Assembly: GCF_004634215.1 (NCBI RefSeq)
Contig: NZ_SMMH01000009.1
Location: 1-64,000, forward strand
Length of the DNA: 64,000 bases
Source of the DNA: Deinococcus fonticola
Lineage (GTDB): Bacteria; Deinococcota; Deinococci; Deinococcales; Deinococcaceae
Direction of reading: 5' to 3'
Part shown: positions 26,861-42,528 of the stretch, piece by piece
Layout: each line of letters starts with the position of its first letter
How positions within the stretch are numbered: position 1 is the first letter of the stretch
Position numbers and translations under genes: made by a program
Notes under the pieces: model-generated
Databases searched by the model: none
What the model saw: only the letters and a program-made list of their open reading frames with translations
Told to the model about the DNA's origin: nothing

Positions 26861-28999
26861 CTACCGGTGGCGAATGCGTTCCAGCAGGGCGGTGTTGCGC
26901 GTTTCGCGCTGGCGGCTGGCGGCGATCTGCCAGGAGGACGCCGATCCGGCGGCGTAGAAGCCCTCGCGGGCGCGAGTAAGGGCGGTGTACACCAGGTTGC
27001 GCGACAGCATGGGCATGTGCGCCTCATGCAGCACGCCCAGCACCACCGGCCACTCGCTGCCCTGGGCGCGGTGAACCGTGAGAGCGTAGCCGAGTTGCAG
27101 GTTGAACAGTTCGGCGCCCGCGAGTTCCACGACATTGCCGTCGAAGTCCACCGTGAGGCGACTTCCCTCGGCTTTCAGGACGGTGCCCAGCGTGCCGTTG
27201 AAGATCTCGTTGGTGTAGTCGTTCTTCGTTTGCACCACGGTGTCCCCGGGCCGCGCTTCGCCCTCGGCAATGCGAATGCCGCCCTCGCCAGGGTTGAAAA
27301 GGCTCTGGAGGTGGTGGTTGAGCATGTCCATGCCTAGCGGCCCCTTGCGCATGGGGGTCAGCACCTGCACGCGGGTGGGGCCGCCCAGTTCGCGCACCAT
27401 CAGGGCCACGCGCCGCGCGCCGCCGTCACTGTCGGTCTGGGTGAGGTTCAGCCGCGGGTCGCCCCACTGCGGGGCCTGGCCGTGCAGCAGCCCGTGCGCG
27501 GCGCGGATAATGGGGTTCTCGGCGGCCTGGCGATACACCTGCGTGAGCCGCACGGTGGGGGCGGCCTGGGCCAGCGCCAGCAGCGGCAAGCCGGCGTCCA
27601 CCGGGGGCAACTGATCCGTGTCGCCCACCAGCAGGATGCGTGCGCCGGGCGGCACCGCGCTCAGCAGCGAGAGCATCAGGGCGTCGCCCATCATGCTGAC
27701 CTCATCGACAATAAGAAGGTCGTAGGGGGCCGGTTCCAGGTGGTTGTGCCGGAACCCGGCGGGGCCGTAGCCCAGCAGGCGGTGAACGGTGCTGGCGCTG
27801 CGCCCGGTGACTTCGCCCAGGCGGCGGGCGGCCTTGCCGGTGGGGGCACACAGGCCCACTTCCAGGCCCAGCCGCTCGGCCAGGTCGGCCACCGCGCGGG
27901 TGGTGGTGCTTTTGCCGGTGCCGGGGCCGCCGGTCAGCACCACCAGGCGGTGGTCGGCAAGCAGATCAAGCACGCTGGCCTGCTCGTCCGAGAGGCCCCG
28001 CGCCGCGCCGGCCGGCACAGTCCACTCTTCACCGGCAGGGGGTGTGGCCATCAGGGTGCGGATGATCTGCGCCAGCTTCTTCTCGGCTTTCAGCACGTGC
28101 GGCAGGTAAATGCGCCCGCTGGCCCCCTCGTCGCCGGCCTCCTGCCCGAACAGCGGGGACTCATCGTCCGAAAGCCGCCCGAGTTCCACGGCGGTGTCCA
28201 CCGCCAGTCTGGCCTGCCCGGCGGAGACGCGGGTGTAGTGCATGACGCCCTTCTCGGCGCGTTCCCGCGGGAGGTAACTGTGTCCGGCCTGCGTGCCCGC
28301 CAGTTGCAGGGCGTACACGGCGGCGGCAGTCAGGCGGCGCGGGTCGTCCAGCGGAAGGCCCTGCGCCTGCCAGAGTTTGTCGGCGGTCTGAAAACCGATC
28401 CCCTCGACTTCCGTGAGGGCGAACAGGTCGGCCTCCAGGCGTTCCAGCGCCGTTTCCCCGAAGTGCTTCACGGCCCGCTGCGCCTGGCTAATGCTGAGGC
28501 CCAGCCCCTGGAGGCCCGCCAGCAGGCGGCGTTCCAGGCCCTGCTGCCCCCAGCTCTGCACCATCTTGTGCAGGGTGGTTCCAGTGACGCCCGGCACTTG
28601 CAGCAGCTTGTCGGGCTCGGTTTCCAGCACGTCGAAGGTGGCGCTGCCGAAGGTGCGGGCAATGCGCCCCGCCAGCACCTTGCCCACCCCCCCCACGCGG
28701 GCTTCGAGGTAGGCGGCCACGCCCGCCTCGGTGAGGTCGCTGGGGGTGGCTTCCAGCACCATATTCAGCACGCGGTACTGGTAGCCGTACTCGCGGTGCT
28801 CCTCCATGACCACCTCGGCGCTGAAGGTGTCGCCGGCCTCCACGGGCGGCATCACACCGATCACGGTGGCGTCGGGGTCTTCACCCTCCTCGTTTTTCAG
28901 GCGGGCGGTCATCACGGTAAAGCCCGAATCCGATCGGAAGCGCACCTTGTTCACGCCCCCTGACACGCGGTAGGTGGGGGGAGCAGGCGCGGGTGACAT
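26861..28999 (-). CDS. recD2: RecD2 5'-3' DNA helicase
   Basis: A 712-aa SF1B helicase, the RecBC-independent RecD2 type characterised in Deinococcus. An N-terminal OB/HhH region (about 1-220, with repeated helix-hairpin-helix signatures such as VGGVGKVLAGRIA and VPGVTGTTLHKMV) precedes two RecA-like domains: Walker A LTGGPGTGKSTTTRA (near 360), Walker B LLIVDEVSMMGD, LVGDTDQLPPVDAG, VYRQ, and the C-terminal YALTVHRAQGSEWPVV. It unwinds DNA 5'-3' in repair and mutation avoidance. The ATG is 7 nt after TATTCT; GGAGGG in that gap could also act as a ribosome site. Confidence 0.96.
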   Translation of the reverse strand: MSPAPAPPTYRVSGGVNKVRFRSDSGFTVMTARLKNEEGEDPDATVIGVMPPVEAGDTFSAEVVMEEHREYGYQYRVLNMVLEATPSDLTEAGVAAYLEARVGGVGKVLAGRIARTFGSATFDVLETEPDKLLQVPGVTGTTLHKMVQSWGQQGLERRLLAGLQGLGLSISQAQRAVKHFGETALERLEADLFALTEVEGIGFQTADKLWQAQGLPLDDPRRLTAAAVYALQLAGTQAGHSYLPRERAEKGVMHYTRVSAGQARLAVDTAVELGRLSDDESPLFGQEAGDEGASGRIYLPHVLKAEKKLAQIIRTLMATPPAGEEWTVPAGAARGLSDEQASVLDLLADHRLVVLTGGPGTGKSTTTRAVADLAERLGLEVGLCAPTGKAARRLGEVTGRSASTVHRLLGYGPAGFRHNHLEPAPYDLLIVDEVSMMGDALMLSLLSAVPPGARILLVGDTDQLPPVDAGLPLLALAQAAPTVRLTQVYRQAAENPIIRAAHGLLHGQAPQWGDPRLNLTQTDSDGGARRVALMVRELGGPTRVQVLTPMRKGPLGMDMLNHHLQSLFNPGEGGIRIAEGEARPGDTVVQTKNDYTNEIFNGTLGTVLKAEGSRLTVDFDGNVVELAGAELFNLQLGYALTVHRAQGSEWPVVLGVLHEAHMPMLSRNLVYTALTRAREGFYAAGSASSWQIAASRQRETRNTALLERIRHR

Positions 29000-29097
29000 G
29001 CCCTCCAGAATACCTCACCTGGGCCGTAATGTGCCGCCTTCATTCTGATGCCGCTGAACTGAGACAGGAAGCCAGGCCACCGACCATCAGAAGGCAC

Positions 29098-29129
29098 AAA
29101 AACTCCAGACGTTGAAGAACGCCTGGAGT
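29098..29129 (-). terminator. Terminator of the 49-aa small gene
   Basis: On the minus strand ACTCCAGGCGTT / AACGTCTGGAGT (12 bp, one G-U) with a 4-nt loop, followed by TTTTT. Confidence 0.82.
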
Positions 29130-29147
29130 CTCATGCCGGGAATGGCT

Positions 29148-29297
29148 TTAGTGAGGGGTGATTTTCGCCACGACCTGGGACGCGGCGCGGCGTAACCAGC
29201 GCGGGAAATGATGAGGAACGCGGCGCTGCGCCTGGGCGGTGTCGTGGGTGGCGTTCAGTCTGGCTTTGGTGAGGAGGTCGAGGTCACTGGCGTACAT
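29148..29297 (-). CDS. Small basic leaderless protein, 49 aa
   Basis: An unannotated-size gene supported by its complete unit: CATAAT (29309-29304) is 6 nt before the ATG, the frame is 50 codons, and a strong terminator begins 18 nt after the stop. The product starts MYASDLDLLTKARLNATHD and continues with a basic part (QAQRRVPHHFPRWLRRAAS). It has no signal peptide or membrane helix; a small nucleic-acid-binding role is possible from charge only. It lies between recD2 and an intergenic region with folded RNA potential. Confidence 0.6.
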   Translation of the reverse strand: MYASDLDLLTKARLNATHDTAQAQRRVPHHFPRWLRRAASQVVAKITPH

Positions 29298-29459
29298 GCA
29301 CCGATTATGGCAGCTAAGGCTGAAAAAAGCATGTCATAGACGTCGTTTTTCAGTTTTAAGGCGTTCGCGTTTTTGTCCTGGCGCTTTCAAGGCCGGGCCA
29401 GATCTTTATTCAGCAAGCTGCATAATACCCTGTTCTATGCGGATAGACTTGCAGTAGAC

Positions 29460-29606
29460 TTGACATTTGAATAGTTGGGCGCATCCAGCAAAGCTGGACA
29501 GTAGGGAGAACGGCGTCAGGCCATTTATCCGCAAAGGCCTCCGAATTACAAGGGGAAAGTAGCCGGAGCGGTACGTCCCCGGCCTGCTTCTCAAGCGGCT
29601 ATTTTT
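29460..29606 (+). ncRNA. Possible structured small RNA
   Basis: The 324-bp stretch 29298-29621 has no convincing gene. It contains a perfect hairpin TCCAGC-AAA-GCTGGA (29484-29498), GGCC/GGCC pairing at 29519-29538, and a closing stem AGTAGCCG (29558-29565) / CGGCTATT (29596-29603) that runs into TTTTT. A TTGACA lies at 29460-29465 and TTGCAG at 29449-29454, but no good -10 is found. No downstream gene follows on this strand, so a stand-alone RNA is more likely than a riboswitch. No known family matches. Confidence 0.35.
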
Positions 29607-29621
29607 CCGGTGTGCCGTGTT

Positions 29622-30200
29622 TCAGCGTCGGCTGCCCAGCGCTTTCAGCCAGCGCAGGGGCTCTTTCTGCGCCGGCTTCAGCGTCAGCCCCAGGTCGGCG
29701 GCGATCTCCTCGGCAATGGCGTCCGGCGAACGCTCGCCGGCGGTCAGGTGCCGGGCAAACGCTTCGCCGCTAAAAGCCTTCAGGCGCTGCTCGACCTCGC
29801 CGGCCTCCCAGGAAACCGGCGGGTCATGGCGGCGCAGCCGCGCCTGCACCACCTCAACGGGGGCCAGCAAGGTGTAATGGTGCACGGCCATACCCCGGTC
29901 TTTCAGGCCGCTCAGCAGGCGGCGGTGCCGGGCCACATCCGTCAGCGGCATGGGCACGATCAGGGGGCCGTCGGCCTGCTTGACCGCAAATTGCAGGGCG
30001 TCCAGCATCAGCGGAATCCACATGGGGTGGGTCTGGAGGTCGCCGCTGAACCGGGGTGTCAGTTTCTTCAGCGCGCGGCCCATTTCTTCAGGATCGAACA
30101 GGAAACTGCCGGGCAGCCGCGTATGCAGCACCTGCGCGGCCTGCGTTTGCCCGATACCGAACGGGCCATTCATCCAGATGATAGGGAGAGGGACGGTCAT
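29622..30200 (-). CDS. TmrB-like P-loop protein with altered Walker A
   Basis: A 192-aa protein resembling Bacillus TmrB (tunicamycin resistance) along its length: IIWMNGPFGIGQTQAAQVLH, LFDPEEMGRALKKLTP, LIVPMPLTDVARHRRLLSGL, HHYTLLAPVEVVQARLRR, then a kinase-like C-terminus. The Walker A should read GxxxxGK[ST] but reads GPFGIGQT: the phosphate-binding Lys is Gln (CAA instead of AAA/AAG). ATP binding or catalysis may be lost. Adjacent GQTQAA otherwise matches TmrB GKTQTA. The start at 30200 lies 10 nt after TACGCT. Confidence 0.75.
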   Translation of the reverse strand: MTVPLPIIWMNGPFGIGQTQAAQVLHTRLPGSFLFDPEEMGRALKKLTPRFSGDLQTHPMWIPLMLDALQFAVKQADGPLIVPMPLTDVARHRRLLSGLKDRGMAVHHYTLLAPVEVVQARLRRHDPPVSWEAGEVEQRLKAFSGEAFARHLTAGERSPDAIAEEIAADLGLTLKPAQKEPLRWLKALGSRR

Positions 30201-30301
30201 GTCGCCGCCCAGCGTACCCAGGCTATCCTCTCAAAATTGGCACGAACCCGAACCACAAGCTCTCGCTCGCGTAGGCCGTGACGCGCCTGCCTGCCAGGGT
30301 C

Positions 30302-31069
30302 TCAGTCCATCTCGAAATCGATGACGACTGGCGGTGGGCTTGGCACTTTTTTCTCCGCAGTCTCTTCCTGCGCGGCGCCCGGCTCACGCCCCGGAACATT
30401 CGCTTCCCCGGGCAGGTGGGCCTGAGCTTCAGCGGACTGGGATTGAGATTCGCCTGGCTGGGCTTCACCCGACTGAGCATGAGTGGCCTGGTTATCCTGC
30501 GGGGCCTGGGGCAGGGTGCTTTCCAGCGCGCTGGAGGAACCAGGCTCGGCGGCTTCAGCGCCGGGGACACCGCTTGCGCTTGTGGGCACAGGCATCTCGT
30601 CGGCTGGTAGCGCCGTGGCGGGCTGGGCGCGTCCGCTGCCCGTCAGGATGGCCGGGCCGAGGGGACGCGCGGATTTGCCCTCGCTGCCGGCCTGCCCGGT
30701 GACCTTCACCGCGCCGGACTCGTGGGCCAGGTCAGCGGCCTCACGGCGAATCGGGGGCGCGGACGTGTCCGGCTTGACCCAGCGCGTTCCCAGCACAGCG
30801 GGGCCGAGCGGGCGTTTGACCTCGATGGGGGCGTTCAGCACCGTGGCAAGCGGCGCGGCAGGCGCAGGCGTCGTGGCAGCAGCCTGAGCGGTCTGGTCGC
30901 CCCCCTCCGCCCCCATGGCCGCCCGGTGCGCCACGTGCAGGATGGTGTCCACATCCATTTTGGTCAGGAGGCCCTTGGATTCCAGGGTACTGAGGAGGGC
31001 CAGGGCCAGTTTGCGGGCGTACTCGGCCTCGTTTTTGGGAAGGGCAGGCGGGGTGGAGCCACTGGTCAT
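30302..31069 (-). CDS. Ala/Pro-rich protein with conserved N-terminal helix, unknown function
   Basis: A 255-aa protein. Residues 1-50 form a structured helical part (NEAEYARKLALALLSTLESK, KMDVDTILHVAHRA); the rest is low complexity in Ala, Pro, Ser, Gln and Glu. A short motif recurs: RPLGPAVLGTRW and ARPLGPAILTGSGR. No signal peptide or membrane helix. ATG 31069 is 7 nt after TAACCT and is chosen over the upstream frame, which is His/Pro-rich and unlike a protein. Not recognised; possibly a scaffold or disordered regulator. Confidence 0.7.
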   Translation of the reverse strand: MTSGSTPPALPKNEAEYARKLALALLSTLESKGLLTKMDVDTILHVAHRAAMGAEGGDQTAQAAATTPAPAAPLATVLNAPIEVKRPLGPAVLGTRWVKPDTSAPPIRREAADLAHESGAVKVTGQAGSEGKSARPLGPAILTGSGRAQPATALPADEMPVPTSASGVPGAEAAEPGSSSALESTLPQAPQDNQATHAQSGEAQPGESQSQSAEAQAHLPGEANVPGREPGAAQEETAEKKVPSPPPVVIDFEMD

Positions 31070-31366
31070 GCCGTTCAGGTTAGCGTTCCGGCGCGGGTGT
31101 GGCATGTGAAGCGCGGAGCACTGTGCGGCGCGGCCGAGGTGGCCCACCAACCCGGACGCGCCGGCGTTCAGACCCGGCACCGGTGTTTTGTGCGTGCTGG
31201 GACGTTCCAGCCACGGTGACACCGGCACGGCCGGCGCAGGGCCTGGCGTGTGGATGATGGTATTCTTAAGCCGTTTGCAGTGACGGCAGACCTGTCCAGC
31301 ACCCACTCGTCCGCCCGGCGAGGCGCTAGCGTGATGAAGTGGCCAGGAATTTGAGGAGGAAAAGGA

Positions 31367-31732
31367 ATGTTTAACTGGAAGTACAAGGGGTCAGGCCAGT
31401 GGCCGTTTATCCTGCACCGTGCTTCAGGATTGGCGATCCTGCTGTACCTGATGCTGCACATTTTCAGCATCGGTTCCATTATTTTCGGCGAGAAGTTCTA
31501 CATGGACATTCACCACGTCTACGGCCTGCCCATCTTTCGCCTGGGCCTGATTGGCCTGGCGACGCTGGTGGCCTTCCACGCCTTCAACGGCCTGCGCATC
31601 ATCCTGATGGACTTCACCAGCTTCGGCGTGCGCGTGCAGAAGCAGACGTTCATGGCGGTGATCGTCCTGACGCTGGCCTTCCTGGCCTTCTCGCTGTACA
31701 TGAACATCCCGCGCATCCTGGGGGGCTACTGA
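31367..31732 (+). CDS. sdhC: Succinate dehydrogenase cytochrome b556 subunit
   Basis: A 121-aa membrane anchor with three helices. It starts MFNWKYKGSGQWPFILHRAS, the quinone-site Ser/Arg-containing N-terminus of SdhC, and carries the haem-ligand region MLHIFSIGSIIFG and FHAFNGLRIILMD. GAGGAGG precedes the ATG. It begins the sdhCDAB operon and overlaps sdhD (TGATG). Confidence 0.93.
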   Translation: MFNWKYKGSGQWPFILHRASGLAILLYLMLHIFSIGSIIFGEKFYMDIHHVYGLPIFRLGLIGLATLVAFHAFNGLRIILMDFTSFGVRVQKQTFMAVIVLTLAFLAFSLYMNIPRILGGY

Positions 31733-32109
31733 TGATTCGCGCCCGCACCCTGACCGACGCACGGCAACAGGCGCACAGCAACGCCGAACTGAACTGGTGG
31801 CTGTTCATGCGCGTCAGCGGCCTGATCCTGGTGTTTCTGATCCTGGCCCACATGTACATGACCTTCCTGCAGGTCAGCGAAATGGACGCCACCTTCGACG
31901 CGGTGGTGAACAAACTCAGCAGCCCGGCCTGGAAGCTCTACGACTTCCTGATTCTCTCGCTGGGCCTGATGCACGGCGCCAACGGCCTGCGCTACGTGCT
32001 GGAAGACCACATCCGCTCGCGGCCCAACCGGGCCTGGCTGAAAATGCTGATGTACACCCTCATCGGTCTGCTGTTCCTGTACGGCACCGTGGGACTTATC
32101 GCTATATAA
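31732..32109 (+). CDS. sdhD: Succinate dehydrogenase hydrophobic membrane anchor subunit
   Basis: A 125-aa three-helix subunit: LFMRVSGLILVFLILAHMYM with the haem-ligand His, DFLILSLGLMHGANGLRYVL, and LMYTLIGLLFLYGTVGLI. The ATG overlaps the sdhC stop (TGATG). It is 10 nt upstream of sdhA. Anchors SdhAB and forms the quinone pocket with SdhC. Confidence 0.93.
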   Translation: MIRARTLTDARQQAHSNAELNWWLFMRVSGLILVFLILAHMYMTFLQVSEMDATFDAVVNKLSSPAWKLYDFLILSLGLMHGANGLRYVLEDHIRSRPNRAWLKMLMYTLIGLLFLYGTVGLIAI

Positions 32110-32119
32110 AGGAAAACCT

Positions 32120-33871
<1,752 letters not shown>

Positions 33872-33934
33872 GAGCTCTGTCCAGGGTAATGCCACTCATC
33901 ACCCGGCAGGGACTTAACGAAAAAGGATCGTGAA

Positions 33935-34705
<771 letters not shown>

Positions 34706-34731
34706 CACCCCGCACCGCTTCCCCGAACTCC

Positions 34732-34764
34732 ACTCCCCGCTGTGAAAAGCCGGGGAGTCTTTTA
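34732..34764 (+). terminator. Terminator of the sdh operon
   Basis: ACTCCCCG / CGGGGAGT (8 bp) with an 11-nt loop, followed by CTTTTATTT. Confidence 0.8.
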
Positions 34765-34790
34765 TTTGACTGGCTGATTAGACTGAGGGC

Positions 34791-36158
34791 ATGATTGTCA
34801 TCCCCAGAACACCGCCCACCGTGCGTGGCCTGCCCATCGTGGGCAACATGCTCGACCTGATGGCCACGCCCGGCATGCGCGCCTTTTTGACCCGCGCCTA
34901 CCAGCAGCACGGCCCGGTTTATCAGGTGCGGGCGCTCAACACGGTGATGACGGTGCTGGCCGGCCCCGAGGCGAATACCTTCGTGATGAAATAGGGTCAC
35001 AAAGTCCTGCGCTCCGAGGAAGCCTGGCGGCCCAACGACCTGGAACTGGGCGCGCAGCGCAGCATGATCAGCCTCGACGGTGAGCAGCACCGCCTGTACC
35101 GCCGGGCCGAGAGCCGCGCGTATTCCCGCTCTCACTTCGCCGCGAATGTTCGCCCCGCCCGGAAAGTCGCTGCCGCATACCTCGCACCCTTCCAGGCCGG
35201 CGACGACTTTCCGGTCACGGCGTTTTGCAAGAGTGTCATCACCGAGCAACTGGCGCGGATCGTCGTGGGGGGCACGGCCCGCCCTTACCTGGACGACCTG
35301 CTGAAATTTATTCAGACCGCCCTGATGGTCACCGTGACCAAACAGTTGCCCCGGCTGGTGCTGCACAGCCCCGCATACCAGCAGTCCAAGGCGCGCGTCT
35401 TGCAGATGGTCGAGAACCTCATCGCGGAACACCGCGCCCACTCGCCCGAAGAAACGGGCCGCAGCCCGGATCTGCTCGACGACGTGCTGGCCGACGCGAA
35501 AATCCACCCGGAACTGTGGGGCGAGCGCGACCTGCGCCTGGCAGGCCTCAGCGCCTTTATTGCCGGCATAGACACCGCCGCCAACAGCCTGGCCTTTGTG
35601 CTGTACCGCTTGCATAAGCACCCCGAGTACCTGCCTGACATCCGCGCTGAAGTGGACGCCGCCTTCCGTCACGGTACACCCAGCGCCGAGCAACTGGCCC
35701 AGTGCAAGCACCTGCTCCACTTCGTGATGGAGACCATGCGGGTTCACCCCATTGCCCCCGCCATGAACCGCACCCTGACGCAGGACATCGAGTTCGGCGG
35801 ATACCACCTGAAAGCCGGCACCAACCTGATTATCGGCACCACCGTTTCGCACGGCCTGGAGCGGTTCTACCGCGATCACGAAACCTTCGACTCCACCCGC
35901 TTCGCCGCCCCCCGCAGCGAACACCGCCAGCCGGGCGCCTACGTGCCTTTCGGCGTGGGCGCCCACACCTGCGCGGGCAGCGGCATGGCCGAGGGCCTGA
36001 TCATGCTGAACGCTGCCGCGATTCTGCACACCCTGGACTGTACCCTTCCCGCCACGTACACCCTCAAGGAAACGGCGCGCCCTACTCCCAGCCCCGACGC
36101 CAAACTGGTGCTGAAAGTCGGGCAGGTCAGGCACGCGGCGGTGAGTCTGCTGGCGTGA
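34791..36158 (+). pseudogene. Cytochrome P450 interrupted by one amber codon
   Basis: A single frame of 456 codons has one internal TAG at 34992-34994 (codon 68) in an otherwise intact P450. The sequence around it reads TFVMK-stop-GHKVLRSEEAWRP. Downstream the fold is complete: I-helix AGIDTAANSLAF, ExxR in ETMRVHPIAP, and the haem loop FGVGAHTCAGSGMAEG with the axial Cys. A start after the stop would remove the first beta-sheet. It is either a recent pseudogene or a sequencing error. TAGACT (34779-34784) is 6 nt before the ATG, so leaderless. Substrate unknown. Confidence 0.82.
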
Positions 36159-36228
36159 TGCCCCGGCAGCGCGCCGTCAAAGCCAGGAAGTTCACTCGGC
36201 CGCACGGGCCTGAGCTCCCAAACCATAT

Positions 36229-36277
36229 GAAAAAAGGCCAGTTCGCCCTGGTTCTCTAACCAGCAGATCGAACTGGC
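36229..36277 (-). terminator. Terminator of the CDF transporter gene
   Basis: On the minus strand the outer stem GCCAGTTCG / CGAACTGGC (9 bp) and inner stem CTGGTT / AACCAG (6 bp) are followed by TTTTTT. It lies 120 bp downstream of the CDF stop; the 120 bp hold no gene. Confidence 0.75.
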
Positions 36278-36397
36278 TTGGCCTGGCTCCGCAGGAAACA
36301 AGGCAGTCAGGTGGGGCGAATGTTCCACTTCAGGGCGTCATTCGGTAAACGGTTCCAGTTGCGCCGTGAAGCGTGGGCATGGAGGCAGCCCTCCCCT

Positions 36398-37306
36398 TTA
36401 AATGACCAGCACGCCGTGGTGCTTGGCTTTCTCCTCGGGTTCGACGTGAATGGTGACGTGAGCGCCTTCCAGTTCGTTGGTCACGGCTTCTTCCAGGCGG
36501 TCGCAGATGGCGTGCGCCTGCGCGACGGTCATCTGGCCGGGCACCACCAGGTGAAATTCCACGAAAGTCACCTTGCCGGAGTGGCGGGTGCGCAGGTCGT
36601 GCATTTCGAGGGCGCCGCTGGCGTGGGTGCTCATGACGTGCCGGATGCGGCTTTCGGTGCTTTCGTCCACGCCCTTGTCCATCAGGCCACCGACACTGTC
36701 GGACAGCAGGTGCCAGCCGCTCCAGAGGATGTTCAGCGCCACCACAATGGCGAGAAGGGGGTCAAGTTCGGCCCATCCGGTGAGCTTGGCGGCGACGACA
36801 CCGATCAGCACGCCCACGCTGGTGACCACGTCGCTCATGACGTGCTTGCCATCGGCCACCAGCGCGGGGCTGCGGTGCGTGCGCCCGAACCGCAGCAGGA
36901 AGCTGGCCCACAGGAAATTCAGCACACTGGCGCCCAGGTTGACACCCATGCCCAGGTAAGTGGCCTCGACGGGTTTGGGGTTCAGCAAGTCCGGAATCGC
37001 CACGCGCAGGATGCTGAAGGCCGCCAGCACGATCAGGACGCCTTCCACCACCGCGCTGAGGTACTCGGCCTTGGTGTGCCCGTAAGGGTGGGTCTTGTCG
37101 GCCGGGCGCTGCGAGACCCACAGGGCCAGCAGCGCCGCGCCCGCCGCAACCACGTTGATGATGCTTTCCAGCGCGTCCGAGTACAGCGCAATACTGCCGG
37201 TCAGGCGGTAGGCGATAAATTTCAGGGCCAGCACGGTCAGGGCCACAACCACGCTGACCGCCGCGATGGTCACGGGGTTGCCGGTGGAGCGTGGGGGGGC
37301 GGTCAT
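36398..37306 (-). CDS. Cation diffusion facilitator (CDF) metal efflux protein
   Basis: A 302-aa six-helix transporter with a cytoplasmic C-terminal domain. Metal-site motifs: SIALYSDALESIINVVAAG (helix 2 S-D...E) and LVADGKHVMSDVVTSVG (helix 5 HxxxD); YGHTKAEYLSAVVEG is the conserved loop. The C-terminal domain contains SGALEMHDLRTRHSGK and VEFHLVVPG. Substrate is probably Mn(II) or Fe(II): it is next to feoABC and lacks a His-rich zinc loop. The ATG is 6 nt after TAGCCT, inside a dyad that may bind a metal regulator. Confidence 0.9.
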   Translation of the reverse strand: MTAPPRSTGNPVTIAAVSVVVALTVLALKFIAYRLTGSIALYSDALESIINVVAAGAALLALWVSQRPADKTHPYGHTKAEYLSAVVEGVLIVLAAFSILRVAIPDLLNPKPVEATYLGMGVNLGASVLNFLWASFLLRFGRTHRSPALVADGKHVMSDVVTSVGVLIGVVAAKLTGWAELDPLLAIVVALNILWSGWHLLSDSVGGLMDKGVDESTESRIRHVMSTHASGALEMHDLRTRHSGKVTFVEFHLVVPGQMTVAQAHAICDRLEEAVTNELEGAHVTIHVEPEEKAKHHGVLVI

Positions 37307-37312
37307 ACGGTC

Positions 37313-37328
37313 AGGCTAACAGGGTTAG
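37313..37328 (-). promoter_or_regulatory. CDF promoter with overlapping dyad
   Basis: CTAACAGGGTTAG (37316-37328) is a 13-bp perfect dyad overlapping the -10 TAGCCT. Reading into the promoter, GTTAGCCTGACC matches the DtxR-box core GTTAGCCTAACC at 11 of 12 positions. Binding of a DtxR/MntR-type regulator is plausible. Confidence 0.45.
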
Positions 37329-37362
37329 GCGCGGCGAATTCTGCCACTCCGGCAAGGACACT

Positions 37363-37650
37363 TCAGGTCTGACTTCGCCGCAGGTACGCCTCGCCTCTGG
37401 CGGTCAGGCGCAGCAGTGAGAGGTTCGGGGTGTCGCTTTCGGCGTTGCGGCAAAGGCTTTTCAGGGCGCAGGGGCCGCAGGAGCACGCACCCGCGCCGCT
37501 CTGGGCTTCCTGCACAAACCCGCCCCCGTGCAGGGTGCGCAGCATGCCGCCCAGCACGTCCTCGGTGGTGCCGAGTTGGCGGGCCAGTTCGCCGGGCGTG
37601 CGCGGCTGCCCCGCGATGGCCTGGAGAATCTGCGCGAGTGGAGCAGTCAC
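37363..37650 (-). CDS. FeoC-like Fe-S winged-helix protein
   Basis: A 95-aa protein: residues about 5-45 are a winged-helix ([20 protein letters not shown]), and a Cys cluster [12 protein letters not shown] follows, as in FeoC-like proteins that hold an Fe-S cluster. It starts at GTG 37650, 10 nt after feoB, in the order feoA-feoB-feoC. It may sense iron or oxygen or stabilise FeoB. Confidence 0.8.
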   Translation of the reverse strand: MTAPLAQILQAIAGQPRTPGELARQLGTTEDVLGGMLRTLHGGGFVQEAQSGAGACSCGPCALKSLCRNAESDTPNLSLLRLTARGEAYLRRSQT

Positions 37651-37660
37651 CTTGTTGCCC

Positions 37661-39903
<2,243 letters not shown>

Positions 39904-39907
<4 letters not shown>

Positions 39908-40134
39908 TGCCGCACCGTGATGCCGTGCAGGTCGGCCCGGCGCAGGGCCAGGGCGCTGCCACCGATCCGCAGTTCGGTGGGGTCGCCCATGGGGGCGCAG
40001 CGCACCACCGTGACCCTGGCACCGCGCACGAAGCCCAGTTCCAGCAGGCGGCGGCGCAGCGGGTGCTCCCGGTCTAGCGAGACGACGTGACCGGACTGGC
40101 CGGGGTGCAGCGTAGCGAGAGGCACGTCATCCAT
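39904..40134 (-). CDS. feoA: Ferrous iron transport protein A
   Basis: A 76-aa SH3-like protein: [60 protein letters not shown] is read along the chain in two parts and fits FeoA. It is the first gene of the feo operon. The ATG lies 10 nt after TATTCT, which overlaps a 19-bp dyad. Confidence 0.93.
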
Positions 40135-40137
40135 ATA

Positions 40138-40156
40138 CCCGACTAGAATACTCGGG
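40138..40156. promoter_or_regulatory. 19-bp dyad over the feoA -10 box
   Basis: CCCGACTAGAATACTCGGG is an inverted repeat with arms CCCGA/TCGGG and internal TA pairs. It contains the -10 TATTCT on the minus strand. The length and position fit a metalloregulator (DtxR/MntR/Fur type) site. Confidence 0.5.
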
Positions 40157-40242
40157 ATTAGCCGGGATGCAAGTCCCCTGACCGGTATTTGTCTACCGAG
40201 GACGGGGAGCCCTCCGCTCCAGCCGACCTTCAGCGCAAGCGC

Positions 40243-42524
<2,282 letters not shown>

Positions 42525-42528
<4 letters not shown>

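Noticed and set aside
29239..29457. 72-aa plus-strand frame opposite the 49-aa gene
   Set aside because: It crosses the leaderless promoter and the gene on the other strand, and has no ribosome site.
29406..29594. 62-aa minus-strand frame over the candidate RNA
   Set aside because: No promoter or ribosome site, unusual composition, and it covers stems and a terminator better explained as RNA structure.
34995..36158. A functional short P450 starting after the amber codon
   Set aside because: It would lack the N-terminal helices and sheet of the fold and no ribosome site precedes the internal starts near 35064.
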